Assembly: GCA_965207995.1 (NCBI GenBank)
Contig: OZ242299.1
Span: 992,001-1,056,000, forward strand
Origin: DAOUKH01 sp965207995
GTDB taxonomy: Bacteria > Chloroflexota > Dehalococcoidia > SHYB01
DNA: 64,000 bases
Reading direction: 5' to 3'
Part shown: positions 48,398 to 55,126 of the stretch, piece by piece
How positions within the stretch are numbered: the first letter of the stretch is position 1
Layout: every line of letters begins with the position of its first letter
Program-made: the position numbers and the translations under genes
The notes under the pieces: model-generated
Seen by the model: only the letters and a program-made list of their open reading frames with translations
Database searches by the model: none
What the model was told of the DNA's origin: nothing

Positions 48398-49651
48398 CTA
48401 CCCCGCTGGCGGCCCATCACCCCACGGCACCGGCTCCAACCCCTCCTTCGACCGCACCTCGTTGATGGTCAAGATCCCCGCCTGCACCAGCTGCAGATGA
48501 CGCCGCGCCCGCGCTCCCGCGTCCTCGCGCAGCGACGACACCCCCGACAGGTCGAATCGGGCGACGAGACGCCCGCCTCGTGCCCCCTCTCCCGCTCGCG
48601 GGAGAGGGCTGGGGTGAGGGTCCCCGAACAGCGGCATCAACGTCTCGTTGATCTCCGCCTCGATCAGCTCCAGCTCCGGGATCAGCGTCTCATCCCAGAA
48701 GCTCGCCTTCGCCTGCTGGAAGTTGTTGAACGTCGACTGCCGCAGGTCGCCCACCAGCACCGGCGGCACCCCGTACGCCCCGCAGATCTCTTCCTTGGTG
48801 TACCGCTGCGCCTCGATGAACTCCATCTCCCGCTGCGAGATCGCCATCGTCTTCAGGTCCGCCGACTTGTCCAGCACGGCGATCGCGTGCGACTTCTCCC
48901 GCCCCGCGAACGACTGCTCCCAGCGCCGCCGCAGCTCATCGACCTGCGCGCTCGTCAGCTCCGCGTCCGCCTTCAGGTACACCCGCCCCGGCGACGCGTC
49001 GTTCTGGAAGAACCGACGGTTGAAGCGGATCGCGTCGACGTTCATGTCTACCGCCATCCGCAGGGCGGCGATCGGCGACAGCCCCGCGTACTCCTCGATG
49101 GGGTTTGGGTAGCGGAACCACAGCACCTCGTCCCGGCCCAGGGCGATCTCCCGACCGTCCTTCACGTACAGATAGCCCGCGATGTAGCCCGCTGCGTCGG
49201 GCACGACCCGGAACCGGTTCGGACGCAGCCACCACAGCTCGCGGACGCCGCCCCGCCCGTCGCGAAAGACCGCCGCCGGCGCCGACCCCCACAGGCACAG
49301 GCTCGCCTCGATCACGTACCAGAACCGCTGCCGCGACCAGAACGGGTTCGGCCCGTCGAAGAGCCGCTGCGCCGGATGCGACGCGCCCACCGGCGACGAG
49401 ACTTCGCCGCCGGCGCCCACGCTGTGCACCCGCAGCGGGATCCGGGCGAGGTTCCGCGCCCGCAGGTTCACGCAGGCATAGACCGCCGGTGCCACCGCCA
49501 GATAGTCGGCATACGCCCCCGGCGCCCAATCGTCCCCCACGCCGGCGCGCCGCTGAAACGCATCGCTCAACGCCCCGCCCAGCGGATGCCCCCGCGACCC
49601 GCGCCCCGCCAGCCGCCCCGCTCCCGCGACTACCCGTTCGATCAGACTCAT
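48398..49651 (-). CDS. HK97-family portal protein
   Basis: A 417-residue portal: the dodecameric ring through which DNA enters the head. Seen: VYACVNLRARNLARIPLRVHS near the start, LWGSAPAAVFRDGRGGVRELWWLRPNRF, EVLWFRYPNPIEEYAGLSPIAALRMAVDMN, LKADAELTSAQVDELRRRWEQSFAG, and TKEEICGAYGVPPVLVGDLRQSTFNNFQQAKASFWDETLIPELELIEAEINETLMPLFG. Residues about 344-357 (the PHPSPLPRAGEGARGG stretch) are a family E repeat translated in frame, inserted in a loop just before RLVARFDLSG. The reading frame is otherwise intact. Start is the ATG behind GGAGGTGG; it is the first gene after the LexA-box promoter. Confidence 0.92.
   Translation of the reverse strand: MSLIERVVAGAGRLAGRGSRGHPLGGALSDAFQRRAGVGDDWAPGAYADYLAVAPAVYACVNLRARNLARIPLRVHSVGAGGEVSSPVGASHPAQRLFDGPNPFWSRQRFWYVIEASLCLWGSAPAAVFRDGRGGVRELWWLRPNRFRVVPDAAGYIAGYLYVKDGREIALGRDEVLWFRYPNPIEEYAGLSPIAALRMAVDMNVDAIRFNRRFFQNDASPGRVYLKADAELTSAQVDELRRRWEQSFAGREKSHAIAVLDKSADLKTMAISQREMEFIEAQRYTKEEICGAYGVPPVLVGDLRQSTFNNFQQAKASFWDETLIPELELIEAEINETLMPLFGDPHPSPLPRAGEGARGGRLVARFDLSGVSSLREDAGARARRHLQLVQAGILTINEVRSKEGLEPVPWGDGPPAG
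48582..48622 (+). repeat. Family E repeat inside the portal gene
   Basis: CTCTCCCGCTCGCGGGAGAG followed by GGCTGGGGTGAGGG, the same plan as the intergenic copies at 42579 and 50383. Read on the minus strand it adds about 14 residues to the portal without shifting the frame. Confidence 0.88.
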
Positions 49652-49694
49652 GGTTCGACTCCACCTCCCGCGCCTTCGTGGCGCGTCGAACTTG

Positions 49695-49742
49695 ACTTCC
49701 AAAGAAACTTCCAAATCCTGCACACCTGGGGAACTTGCAAAT
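49695..49742. repeat. Three short direct iterations in the capsid-operon leader
   Basis: ACTTCCAAAG (49695-49704), ACTTCCAAAT (49707-49716) and ACTTGCAAAT (49733-49742) lie within 48 bases just upstream of the portal gene. Their role is unknown; they could be protein or RNA binding sites, or the decayed 5' edge of a lost gene. Confidence 0.5.
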
Positions 49743-49814
49743 CCAAAGGACCCTTCGCGGGCCGCTTTTGCCCCGTGCTCCCCTTAAAGCCGCCCCCGCG
49801 CCCCTTAAAGCGAA

Positions 49815-49837
49815 AGACCCGCTCGCGGAGCGGGTCT
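49815..49837 (-). terminator. Terminator-like hairpin in the capsid-operon leader
   Basis: A perfect 10-bp stem, AGACCCGCTC and GAGCGGGTCT, with a three-base loop; on the minus strand it is followed by TTCGCTTT. It lies between the predicted start of transcription (about 49893) and the portal ATG (49651), so readthrough would be needed for portal expression. A second hairpin, GCGGCCC/GGGCCGC at 49852-49869, precedes it. The T run is interrupted, so terminator strength is uncertain. Confidence 0.55.
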
Positions 49838-49878
49838 AACAGGAGTAGCGGCGCGGCCCCCAAGGGCCGCTTGGCGAA

Positions 49879-49890
49879 GAACGTACGTTC
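49879..49890. promoter_or_regulatory. LexA (SOS) box at the virion-module promoter
   Basis: GAACGTACGTTC, a perfect dyad. On the minus strand the context CGAACGTACGTTCT matches 13 of 14 positions of the Gram-positive-type LexA consensus CGAACRNRYGTTYC, the form also reported for the Chloroflexota genus Dehalococcoides. It covers about +4 to +15 of the predicted transcript, a classic place for a repressor. Confidence 0.75.
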
Positions 49891-49899
49891 GCTACCCTA

Positions 49900-49928
49900 A
49901 CGATAAACCCCCTTGACAAGGCTGTCAA
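49900..49928 (-). promoter_or_regulatory. Sigma-70-type promoter of the virion module
   Basis: On the minus strand: TTGACA (49928-49923), 17 bases, TATCGT (49905-49900), predicted start near 49893. The -35 box is a full consensus match. TTGACA-AGGC-TGTCAA at 49913-49928 also forms an inverted repeat that could bind a regulator or act as a second -35 on the plus strand. Confidence 0.7.
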
Positions 49929-50031
49929 TAGCTCATTTCGCCCCGAAATCCGTTTTCGCGGGAAATCCGTCGAGTATCATGGGGGCAGGAAAACCTGCCG
50001 CCCTCTCCGCGGTCCCTCAAAGGAGACCCCT

Positions 50032-50217
50032 ATGCCTATCATCCGCGTCGAAATGTGGAGCGGTCGCGCCAAAGAACAGAAGGCCGAGCTCGCCGAAGCC
50101 CTCACCGACGCCATGGTCCGCATCGGCAAGACCTCCGCCGACCACACCATCGTCATCTTCGAGGACATCGACAAGGACAACTGGGCGGAAGGCGGCAAGC
50201 TCGCCTCCGAACTCTGA
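50032..50217 (+). CDS. 4-oxalocrotonate tautomerase-family protein
   Basis: A 61-residue tautomerase: MPIIRVEMWSGRAKEQKAELAEALTDAMVRI. After removal of Met the catalytic base is Pro 1, with an Arg at position 11 as in the family. These small enzymes form hexamers and act on enol-keto substrates in aromatic degradation. It is divergent from the virion module and separated by 380 bases; a TATCAT at about 49974 may be its -10 box and AAAGGAG its ribosome site. No aromatic meta-cleavage genes are adjacent. Confidence 0.92.
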   Translation: MPIIRVEMWSGRAKEQKAELAEALTDAMVRIGKTSADHTIVIFEDIDKDNWAEGGKLASEL

Positions 50218-50247
50218 CGGGGGCGGTCCTCCCCCTCTCCCGCCCCT

Positions 50248-50554
50248 TAACCCTCTCTCCCTCTGGGAGAGACTGAGAGAGGGCACGCGCCGCAGGCGCG
50301 TCGGAGGCGGGGGTTCTTGCCTCTTACCCCCCGGAGCCCTTTGCGTAACTCGCCGGCAAGCCGAATGGCGGGGGGCGGTCTGCCCCCTCTCTCGCTGGGA
50401 GAGGGTTGGGGTGAGGGCGAGGGGCCGGGAGGGGCGCCCCCTCCCCTGTAGGGGCGCTTCGCGAAGCGCCCGTTCCCTCCGGCCTCTCCCCCTATGGGGG
50501 AGATTTGAGAGAGGGCGCGCGCCGTCAGGCGCGCGAGCGCCCGCAGGGCGCTGC
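50248..50554 (+). repeat. Cluster of intergenic repeats (families A, E, C, A)
   Basis: The 345-base gap between the tautomerase and SRAP genes consists of A at 50248-50308, E at 50383-50424, C at 50452-50476 (GCTTCGCGAAGC core) and A with a long tail at 50481-50554. No gene is seen. Confidence 0.9.
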
Positions 50555-50562
50555 GCTCTACC

Positions 50563-51282
50563 CTACAGGAGCGCCGACTGCTGAAGCGGCGGCTCGCCGG
50601 GGGCGATGCAGGACGGGTCGTCGTTCTTCACGGAGTTGACCGCGGCAGAGACGGTGTAGCACTCCATGGAGTTGGCGGGGAGCGGCTTCAGGAAGGCGCG
50701 CAGGGCGGCGAAGTCCCGGGTGGCGGGGTCGAGCCAGGCGTCCTCGGCCTCCTCGGGCAGGATGACCGGCATCCGGCCGTGGACCGGGGCCATCAGCTCG
50801 TTGGGGGCCGTGGTGATGATGGCGCAGGAGTGGACACGCTCGCCGTCCGGAGCGCGCCACGACTCCCAGACGCCGGCGAAGGCGAAAAGGCCGCCGCCCT
50901 TCAGGGTGAAGCGCAGCGGGACCTTGACCGCGCCGCGGCCCTCGCCCGTCTTGCGCCACTCGTAGAAGCCGTCGGCCGGCACCAGGCAGCGGCGGCGCTC
51001 GAAGGCGGCCGAGAACATCCGCGACGTCTCGACCTTGTCGTCGCGGGCGTTGATCATGGGCGGGCCCTTCGGCCCCGTTTTGGACCAGAACGGCACGAGT
51101 CCCCAGCGCATCACCTCGCCATGGTTGCGCGCGCCGGCGTCGGAGGCGCGGCGGCGGACGGCGACGACGGCGTCGGTGGGGGCGATGTTGTAGCGCCGCG
51201 AGACGGCGAGGTCCTGTTCGGAAAAGTCGAAGCGGCGCTGCACCTCGTCGAGGTCGGCGGTGAGGGTGAAGCGGCCGCACAT
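50563..51282 (-). CDS. SRAP-domain abasic-site-processing protein (YedK/HMCES family)
   Basis: A 239-residue SRAP protein that protects abasic sites in single-stranded DNA by forming a thiazolidine crosslink with its N-terminal Cys. Cys 2 (MCGRFTL) becomes the first residue after Met removal. Further sites: the Asn of MINARDDKVE, the Glu of LVPADGFYEWRKTG and the His of APVHGRMPVIL. Length is typical. The start is fixed by the catalytic Cys. It is followed downstream only by repeats and preceded by a cupin gene 26 bases away on the same strand. Confidence 0.95.
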   Translation of the reverse strand: MCGRFTLTADLDEVQRRFDFSEQDLAVSRRYNIAPTDAVVAVRRRASDAGARNHGEVMRWGLVPFWSKTGPKGPPMINARDDKVETSRMFSAAFERRRCLVPADGFYEWRKTGEGRGAVKVPLRFTLKGGGLFAFAGVWESWRAPDGERVHSCAIITTAPNELMAPVHGRMPVILPEEAEDAWLDPATRDFAALRAFLKPLPANSMECYTVSAAVNSVKNDDPSCIAPGEPPLQQSALL

Positions 51283-51308
51283 GCTGGCGTCTCGGCTTCG
51301 GGGCCGCG

Positions 51309-51824
51309 CTAGGCGGTCTCGGCGCTGATGAGGATGAAGGCCATGGTGCAGGGGGCCTCGGAGTTGTTGTGCCAGGCGTGGCCGGTGCCGCGCTGCACGA
51401 CGCAATCGCCGGCGCGCAGGTGGACGACGCCGTCGTCGAGCACCATGTCGATCTCGCCGGCGACGACGATCCCGTAGTCGATGGTGTTGGTGGTGTGGAA
51501 GCCGGCGCGGTCGGGGTCGTACTCCCCGCCGGTGCGGTCGAAGCGCCGGGCCATGTCGGCCTGGACTTCCGGTGTGATGCGCTCGTAACCGCGTGGGGCG
51601 AAGGTAACGAGGCGGCAGACGGAGCCGCCCTTGGGCGGGACAAGGGCGCTGCCGGCGGGATCGAGCTGGTCGGGGCGCACGAGGTCGGGCTTAGGGCCGG
51701 GCTCCTTCCACACCTCGCTGATGACGAGCGGGCCGAAGTCGAAGTGGGAGGCGGTGGGCTCGTCGATCATGACGCGGGAGCGGCCGTCCTCGCCGTTCAC
51801 GGTTACGACACGTCTGGCGCGCAT
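51309..51824 (-). CDS. Cupin-domain protein
   Basis: A 171-residue protein with a C-terminal cupin barrel (FHTTNTIDYGIVVAGEIDMVLDDGVVHLRAGDCVVQRGTGHAWHNNSEAPCTMAFILI). The first cupin motif has TIDYGIVVAGE in place of GxxHxH, so the metal site would rest on the Glu and the HAWHN histidines. Residues 1-80 are an extended N-terminal arm (ASHFDFGPLVISEVWKEPGP). Substrate unknown; related cupins sit near catabolic enzymes. Start supported by AAGGAG. Confidence 0.85.
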   Translation of the reverse strand: MRARRVVTVNGEDGRSRVMIDEPTASHFDFGPLVISEVWKEPGPKPDLVRPDQLDPAGSALVPPKGGSVCRLVTFAPRGYERITPEVQADMARRFDRTGGEYDPDRAGFHTTNTIDYGIVVAGEIDMVLDDGVVHLRAGDCVVQRGTGHAWHNNSEAPCTMAFILISAETA

Positions 51825-51852
51825 GGGGGGCTCCTTCCTCTTGCAGGTAGCG

Positions 51853-53721
51853 TTACAGGTCGAGCTTGACGCGCTCGGCGAGGCGGCGGGTCATGCCGGG
51901 GACGGCGGCGATCTCCTCGAGGGTGGCGTCGCGGACCGCCTGGACGGAGCCGAAGCGCCGGAGGAGGGCCTTCTTGCGGCGGGGGCCGATGCCGCGGACG
52001 TCGTCCATCGCCGAGCGGACGCTCTTCTTCGAGCGCAGGTTGCGGTGGTAGGTGATGGCGAAGCGGTGGGCCTCGTCGCGCATGCGCTGCACGAGATACA
52101 GGGCCTGAGAGTGGCGGGGCAAGGTGATGGGCTCGGCCATCTCCGGGATGTGCACCAGCTCTTCTTTCTTGGCGATGCTCGCGAGGGGCACACCGCCGAG
52201 GCCGGACTCTAAGAGGACCTCTAGGGCGGCGTTGAGGTGGCCGCGCCCGCCGTCGATGAGGACAAGGTCGGGCATGACACCCCAGCCCTTGGCGTCGGCG
52301 TCGGGCTCCGCAGCGCCGTTGGCCTCAGGGCGGCGCTTTCCGGCGCGAGAAAAGCGGCGGCGGAGCATCTCGCGCATCATGGCGTAGTCGTCGGTGCCCT
52401 CGACGGTCTTGATCTTGAAGCGGCGGTAGCGGGAAGGGTTGGGGCGGCCCTCCTCGAAGACGACCATGCTGCCCACGGCGTTGGCGCCCTGGATGTTGGA
52501 GATGTCGTAGGTCTCGATGCGGCGCGGCGGCGCGGGGAGGCTGAGGGCCTCTTCGAGCTCGTCGAGGGCGGCGGAGACCTTCTCGGTGTCGGCGAGCCAG
52601 CGGGCGCGGCGCTGGTCGAGGCCCTCACGGGCGTTGCCGGCGACGAGCTCGACGAGACGGCGCTTGTCGCCGCGCAGCGGCTTGTGCAGCCGGACGCGCC
52701 GGCCGCGGCGCGACTCCAGGGCCTCAATGAGGGCCTCGCGCTCCGGCGGGTCGTGCTCGACGAGCACCTCGCCGGGGACGTGGGCGGCGGTGGGGTAATA
52801 CTGGTTGGCGAACTCGCCGACGATGGTCGCGGGGGACTCGCCGCGCGCGCCGGCGAGGATGAAGTGATCGCGGCCGGTGAGCTTGCCCTCGCGGATGAAG
52901 AAGACCTCGACCCACGCCTCGTCGTCGCTCTGGGCCACGGCGATGACGTCCTGGTCCTTTGCGCCGACGGTCACCGCCTTCTGCTCCTGGGAGACCTTCT
53001 CGATGGCCCGAAGCTGATCGCGCAGGGAGGCGGCCCGCTCGAACTTCAGATCCTCGGCGGCCTCGTTCATCTGGCGGGTGAGGGCGCGGAGGACGTCGTC
53101 GTGCTTACCTTCGAGGAAAAGCATGACCTGGTCGATGACCTCGCCGTACTCCACTTGGGACGCGTAGCCGACGCACGGCGCGACACAGCGCTTGATGTGG
53201 TATTCGAGGCAGGGGCGGGGGTCGTCGCCGGTGATCTTCTTGGTGCAGGAGCGGTAGGGGAAGAGGCGCTTGAGGAGCGCCATGGTCTTCCGCATGGAGC
53301 TGGCGCTGGCGAAGGGGCCGAAGTAGCGTGCGCCGTCGTTGACCACCCGCCGGGTGATGTCGAGGCGGGGGAATTCTTCGTTGAGGTCGATCTTGATATA
53401 GGGGTAGTTCTTGTCGTCCTTGAGGCGGACGTTGAAGCGGGGCTGGTGACGCTTGATGAGGTTGTTTTCGAGGAGGAGCGCCTCGGCCTCGGAGTCGGTG
53501 ACGATGTACTCGAAGTCCTCGACCCGGGGCATCATTTCACCGAGCTTCATGGTAAGGGCGAAGGAGGCGTCGGCGTTCGAGCCGAAGTAGGACCGCAGCC
53601 GGCTGCGCAAGCTGGCGGCCTTGCCGACGTAGAGGACGGCGCCCGCGGCGTCCTTCATCAGGTAAACGCCGGGCTTCAGGGGAACGGCGGCGAGGAGCTG
53701 AGCGGCGCGTTGGGAGTCCAT
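51853..53721 (-). CDS. uvrC: Excinuclease ABC subunit C
   Basis: A 622-residue nucleotide-excision nuclease. The GIY-YIG 3'-incision domain (PGVYLMKDAAGAVLYVGKAASLRSRLRSYFG) is followed by the Cys-rich segment (YRSCTKKITGDDPRPCLEYHIKRCVAPCVGY), the UvrB-binding helix (EDLKFERAASLRDQLRAI), the RNase H-like 5'-incision domain (ETYDISNIQGANAVGSMVVFEEG; DLVLIDGGRGHLNAALEVL; HRFAITYHR) and a C-terminal helix-hairpin-helix (VRGIGPRRKKALLRRFG). Complete and standard. It precedes no repair partner; uvrA and uvrB are not in the window. Confidence 0.97.
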   Translation of the reverse strand: MDSQRAAQLLAAVPLKPGVYLMKDAAGAVLYVGKAASLRSRLRSYFGSNADASFALTMKLGEMMPRVEDFEYIVTDSEAEALLLENNLIKRHQPRFNVRLKDDKNYPYIKIDLNEEFPRLDITRRVVNDGARYFGPFASASSMRKTMALLKRLFPYRSCTKKITGDDPRPCLEYHIKRCVAPCVGYASQVEYGEVIDQVMLFLEGKHDDVLRALTRQMNEAAEDLKFERAASLRDQLRAIEKVSQEQKAVTVGAKDQDVIAVAQSDDEAWVEVFFIREGKLTGRDHFILAGARGESPATIVGEFANQYYPTAAHVPGEVLVEHDPPEREALIEALESRRGRRVRLHKPLRGDKRRLVELVAGNAREGLDQRRARWLADTEKVSAALDELEEALSLPAPPRRIETYDISNIQGANAVGSMVVFEEGRPNPSRYRRFKIKTVEGTDDYAMMREMLRRRFSRAGKRRPEANGAAEPDADAKGWGVMPDLVLIDGGRGHLNAALEVLLESGLGGVPLASIAKKEELVHIPEMAEPITLPRHSQALYLVQRMRDEAHRFAITYHRNLRSKKSVRSAMDDVRGIGPRRKKALLRRFGSVQAVRDATLEEIAAVPGMTRRLAERVKLDL

Positions 53722-53790
53722 GACGACCCTATCCTACCAGTCGCGCGGGGGCGCTCAGTCTGCCCGGTTGGAAGAAAGATCGACGAGCGG

Positions 53791-54153
53791 CTAGAGGACG
53801 AAGGCGAGCACGACGAGCGCCGCCGCAAGTACGACTCCAGCCTTTGCCGTCGACCTGAGGTCGGACTGGAGGTAGGGCATGCGGAGGGCGACGCCACGCC
53901 TGCCCGTAACGGGTGCAGCCTGGGCCACTGGGCGGGGTGCGGGGGCCTCCGCCTCCTGCGGCACGGCGAACTCGGGCAGGCTCTCGTCGGGGACCGGCGC
54001 GGGGGCAGGTCGAGGCGCGGGAGCGGCGGCCCGTTCAGTGGGGGCCGTCTTGGATGGCGCCTCCGGCGCGCGGTAGACGGACGTCCTCGACGTCTTCTTC
54101 TTCCTGGAGAGCGCCGCCTGCTTGGCGGCCATCCGTTTCGATTTTCTCGGCAT
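53791..54153 (-). CDS. Small basic, Pro/Ala-rich protein with C-terminal membrane anchor
   Basis: A 120-residue protein: a Lys/Arg-rich start (MPRKSKRMAAKQAALSRKKKT), a Pro/Ala-rich middle (about 30-85) and one C-terminal span (AGVVLAAALVVLAFVL), so it would be tail-anchored with a positively charged cytoplasmic part. Family not recognised; the build suits a nucleic-acid or cell-envelope tether. A TATAAT at 54174-54179 would give a 14-base leader with GAGGG. It lies between uvrC and the kinase-like gene. Confidence 0.65.
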   Translation of the reverse strand: MPRKSKRMAAKQAALSRKKKTSRTSVYRAPEAPSKTAPTERAAAPAPRPAPAPVPDESLPEFAVPQEAEAPAPRPVAQAAPVTGRRGVALRMPYLQSDLRSTAKAGVVLAAALVVLAFVL

Positions 54154-54211
54154 GCGTTGAATCCCTCGCCCCAATTATAGGGAGCGGGCCTCCAAGGCGG
54201 CAAGCGGCGGG

Positions 54212-54931
54212 CTACGCCTCGACGAGTTGGCGCTGGACCTCCTCGGCGGAGTCGACCACGATGCGGGCGGAGTGGGCGATGCCGAGGCGGTCGGCGTTGA
54301 GGAAGAGGTGGTACAGGTCGGGTTCCTCGGGTGGGACCTTGAAGAACTTCTTGTACCACTTGGCGCGGCTCTCTTCGAAGTCTTGGACGTACTTCTGCGC
54401 GTCCGAATCGGAGAGGCGCTCGCGCTGCATGATCTCCGCGACGCGCGATTCGAGACTCGCGACCACGTAGACGTGCAGGGAGTTGGGCAAGTCGTGGAGG
54501 ATGATGTTACTGCCGCGGCCGATCATGACCACGTTGCCGGTCTCGGCCTCTTCCTCGATGACCGACTTGATCGCCTCGATGTAGCGCTCATCGTTGATAC
54601 GCTCCCGCTGGTTGTGGGCGGGCTCGGCGGCTTCGGCCATGGTGCGCGACATGAGGACCTCGATGCCGGTGGGGCCGAGGAAGGGGTCGCCGGCAGAGCC
54701 CGCCGCCGCCGACTTTTCGAGGAAGTTCTGGAAGAACTGGGCGAGGCGCTCGCGTCCCCGGACGGCGCGCTCGTCCTTCTGCGCGATCTCTTGGATCGGC
54801 GCGCCGCTGCGCTGGGCCGCTTGGGAGATGATCTGGTTGTCTACGTAGTCGGCGCCGAGCGCCCGGGCGACTTCGAGACCGATCTTCTTGATGGGGCTAC
54901 CTTGACGTCCCGCGATCGTGACTACCGGCAT
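54212..54931 (-). CDS. Cytidylate kinase-like family protein
   Basis: A 239-residue P-loop NTPase of the cytidylate-kinase-like family. The phosphate loop is AGRQGSPIKKIGLEVARALG, lacking the GKT/S Lys-Thr pair of true kinases but with the family's spacing, followed by YVDNQIISQAAQRSG, VVMIGRGSNIILHDLPNSLHVYVVASLESRVAEIMQRERL and DLYHLFLNADRLGIAHSARIVVD. The family appears widely in Chloroflexota and Firmicutes with no proven substrate. The true cmk is at 23.6 kb, so this one has another role. Its start has a GGAGGG site. Confidence 0.82.
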   Translation of the reverse strand: MPVVTIAGRQGSPIKKIGLEVARALGADYVDNQIISQAAQRSGAPIQEIAQKDERAVRGRERLAQFFQNFLEKSAAAGSAGDPFLGPTGIEVLMSRTMAEAAEPAHNQRERINDERYIEAIKSVIEEEAETGNVVMIGRGSNIILHDLPNSLHVYVVASLESRVAEIMQRERLSDSDAQKYVQDFEESRAKWYKKFFKVPPEEPDLYHLFLNADRLGIAHSARIVVDSAEEVQRQLVEA

Positions 54932-55126
54932 GGGACCCTCCTCCCGTCGGGCGGCTTACGCCGCCGCCAGCTTGTCTCGCATCGGTCAGCCTTTGGCCTC
55001 TAGGCTCTTGATAGCACAGCGGGGCATAAGCTACAAGAGCGTGAAAACGACGAATGGTCGCCGATAACGTCCCTCAGGGCAGCAGTATTGGCGTATTTCG
55101 TCACAGGTTATGTCAAATCGCGCAGA

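Noticed and set aside
49648..49863. 71-codon open frame in the capsid-operon leader
   Set aside because: No ribosome site, it overlaps the hairpins and the portal start, and its composition is unlike the neighbouring genes; more likely leader RNA.
14355..50562. Possible CRISPR arrays in the repeat-rich gaps
   Set aside because: The repeats are of five different families, irregularly spaced, palindromic and spread between genes; no run of identical repeats with uniform spacers and no cas gene is present.
52237..54180. Long plus-strand open frame opposite uvrC
   Set aside because: Antisense shadow; uvrC on the minus strand is complete with all domains.
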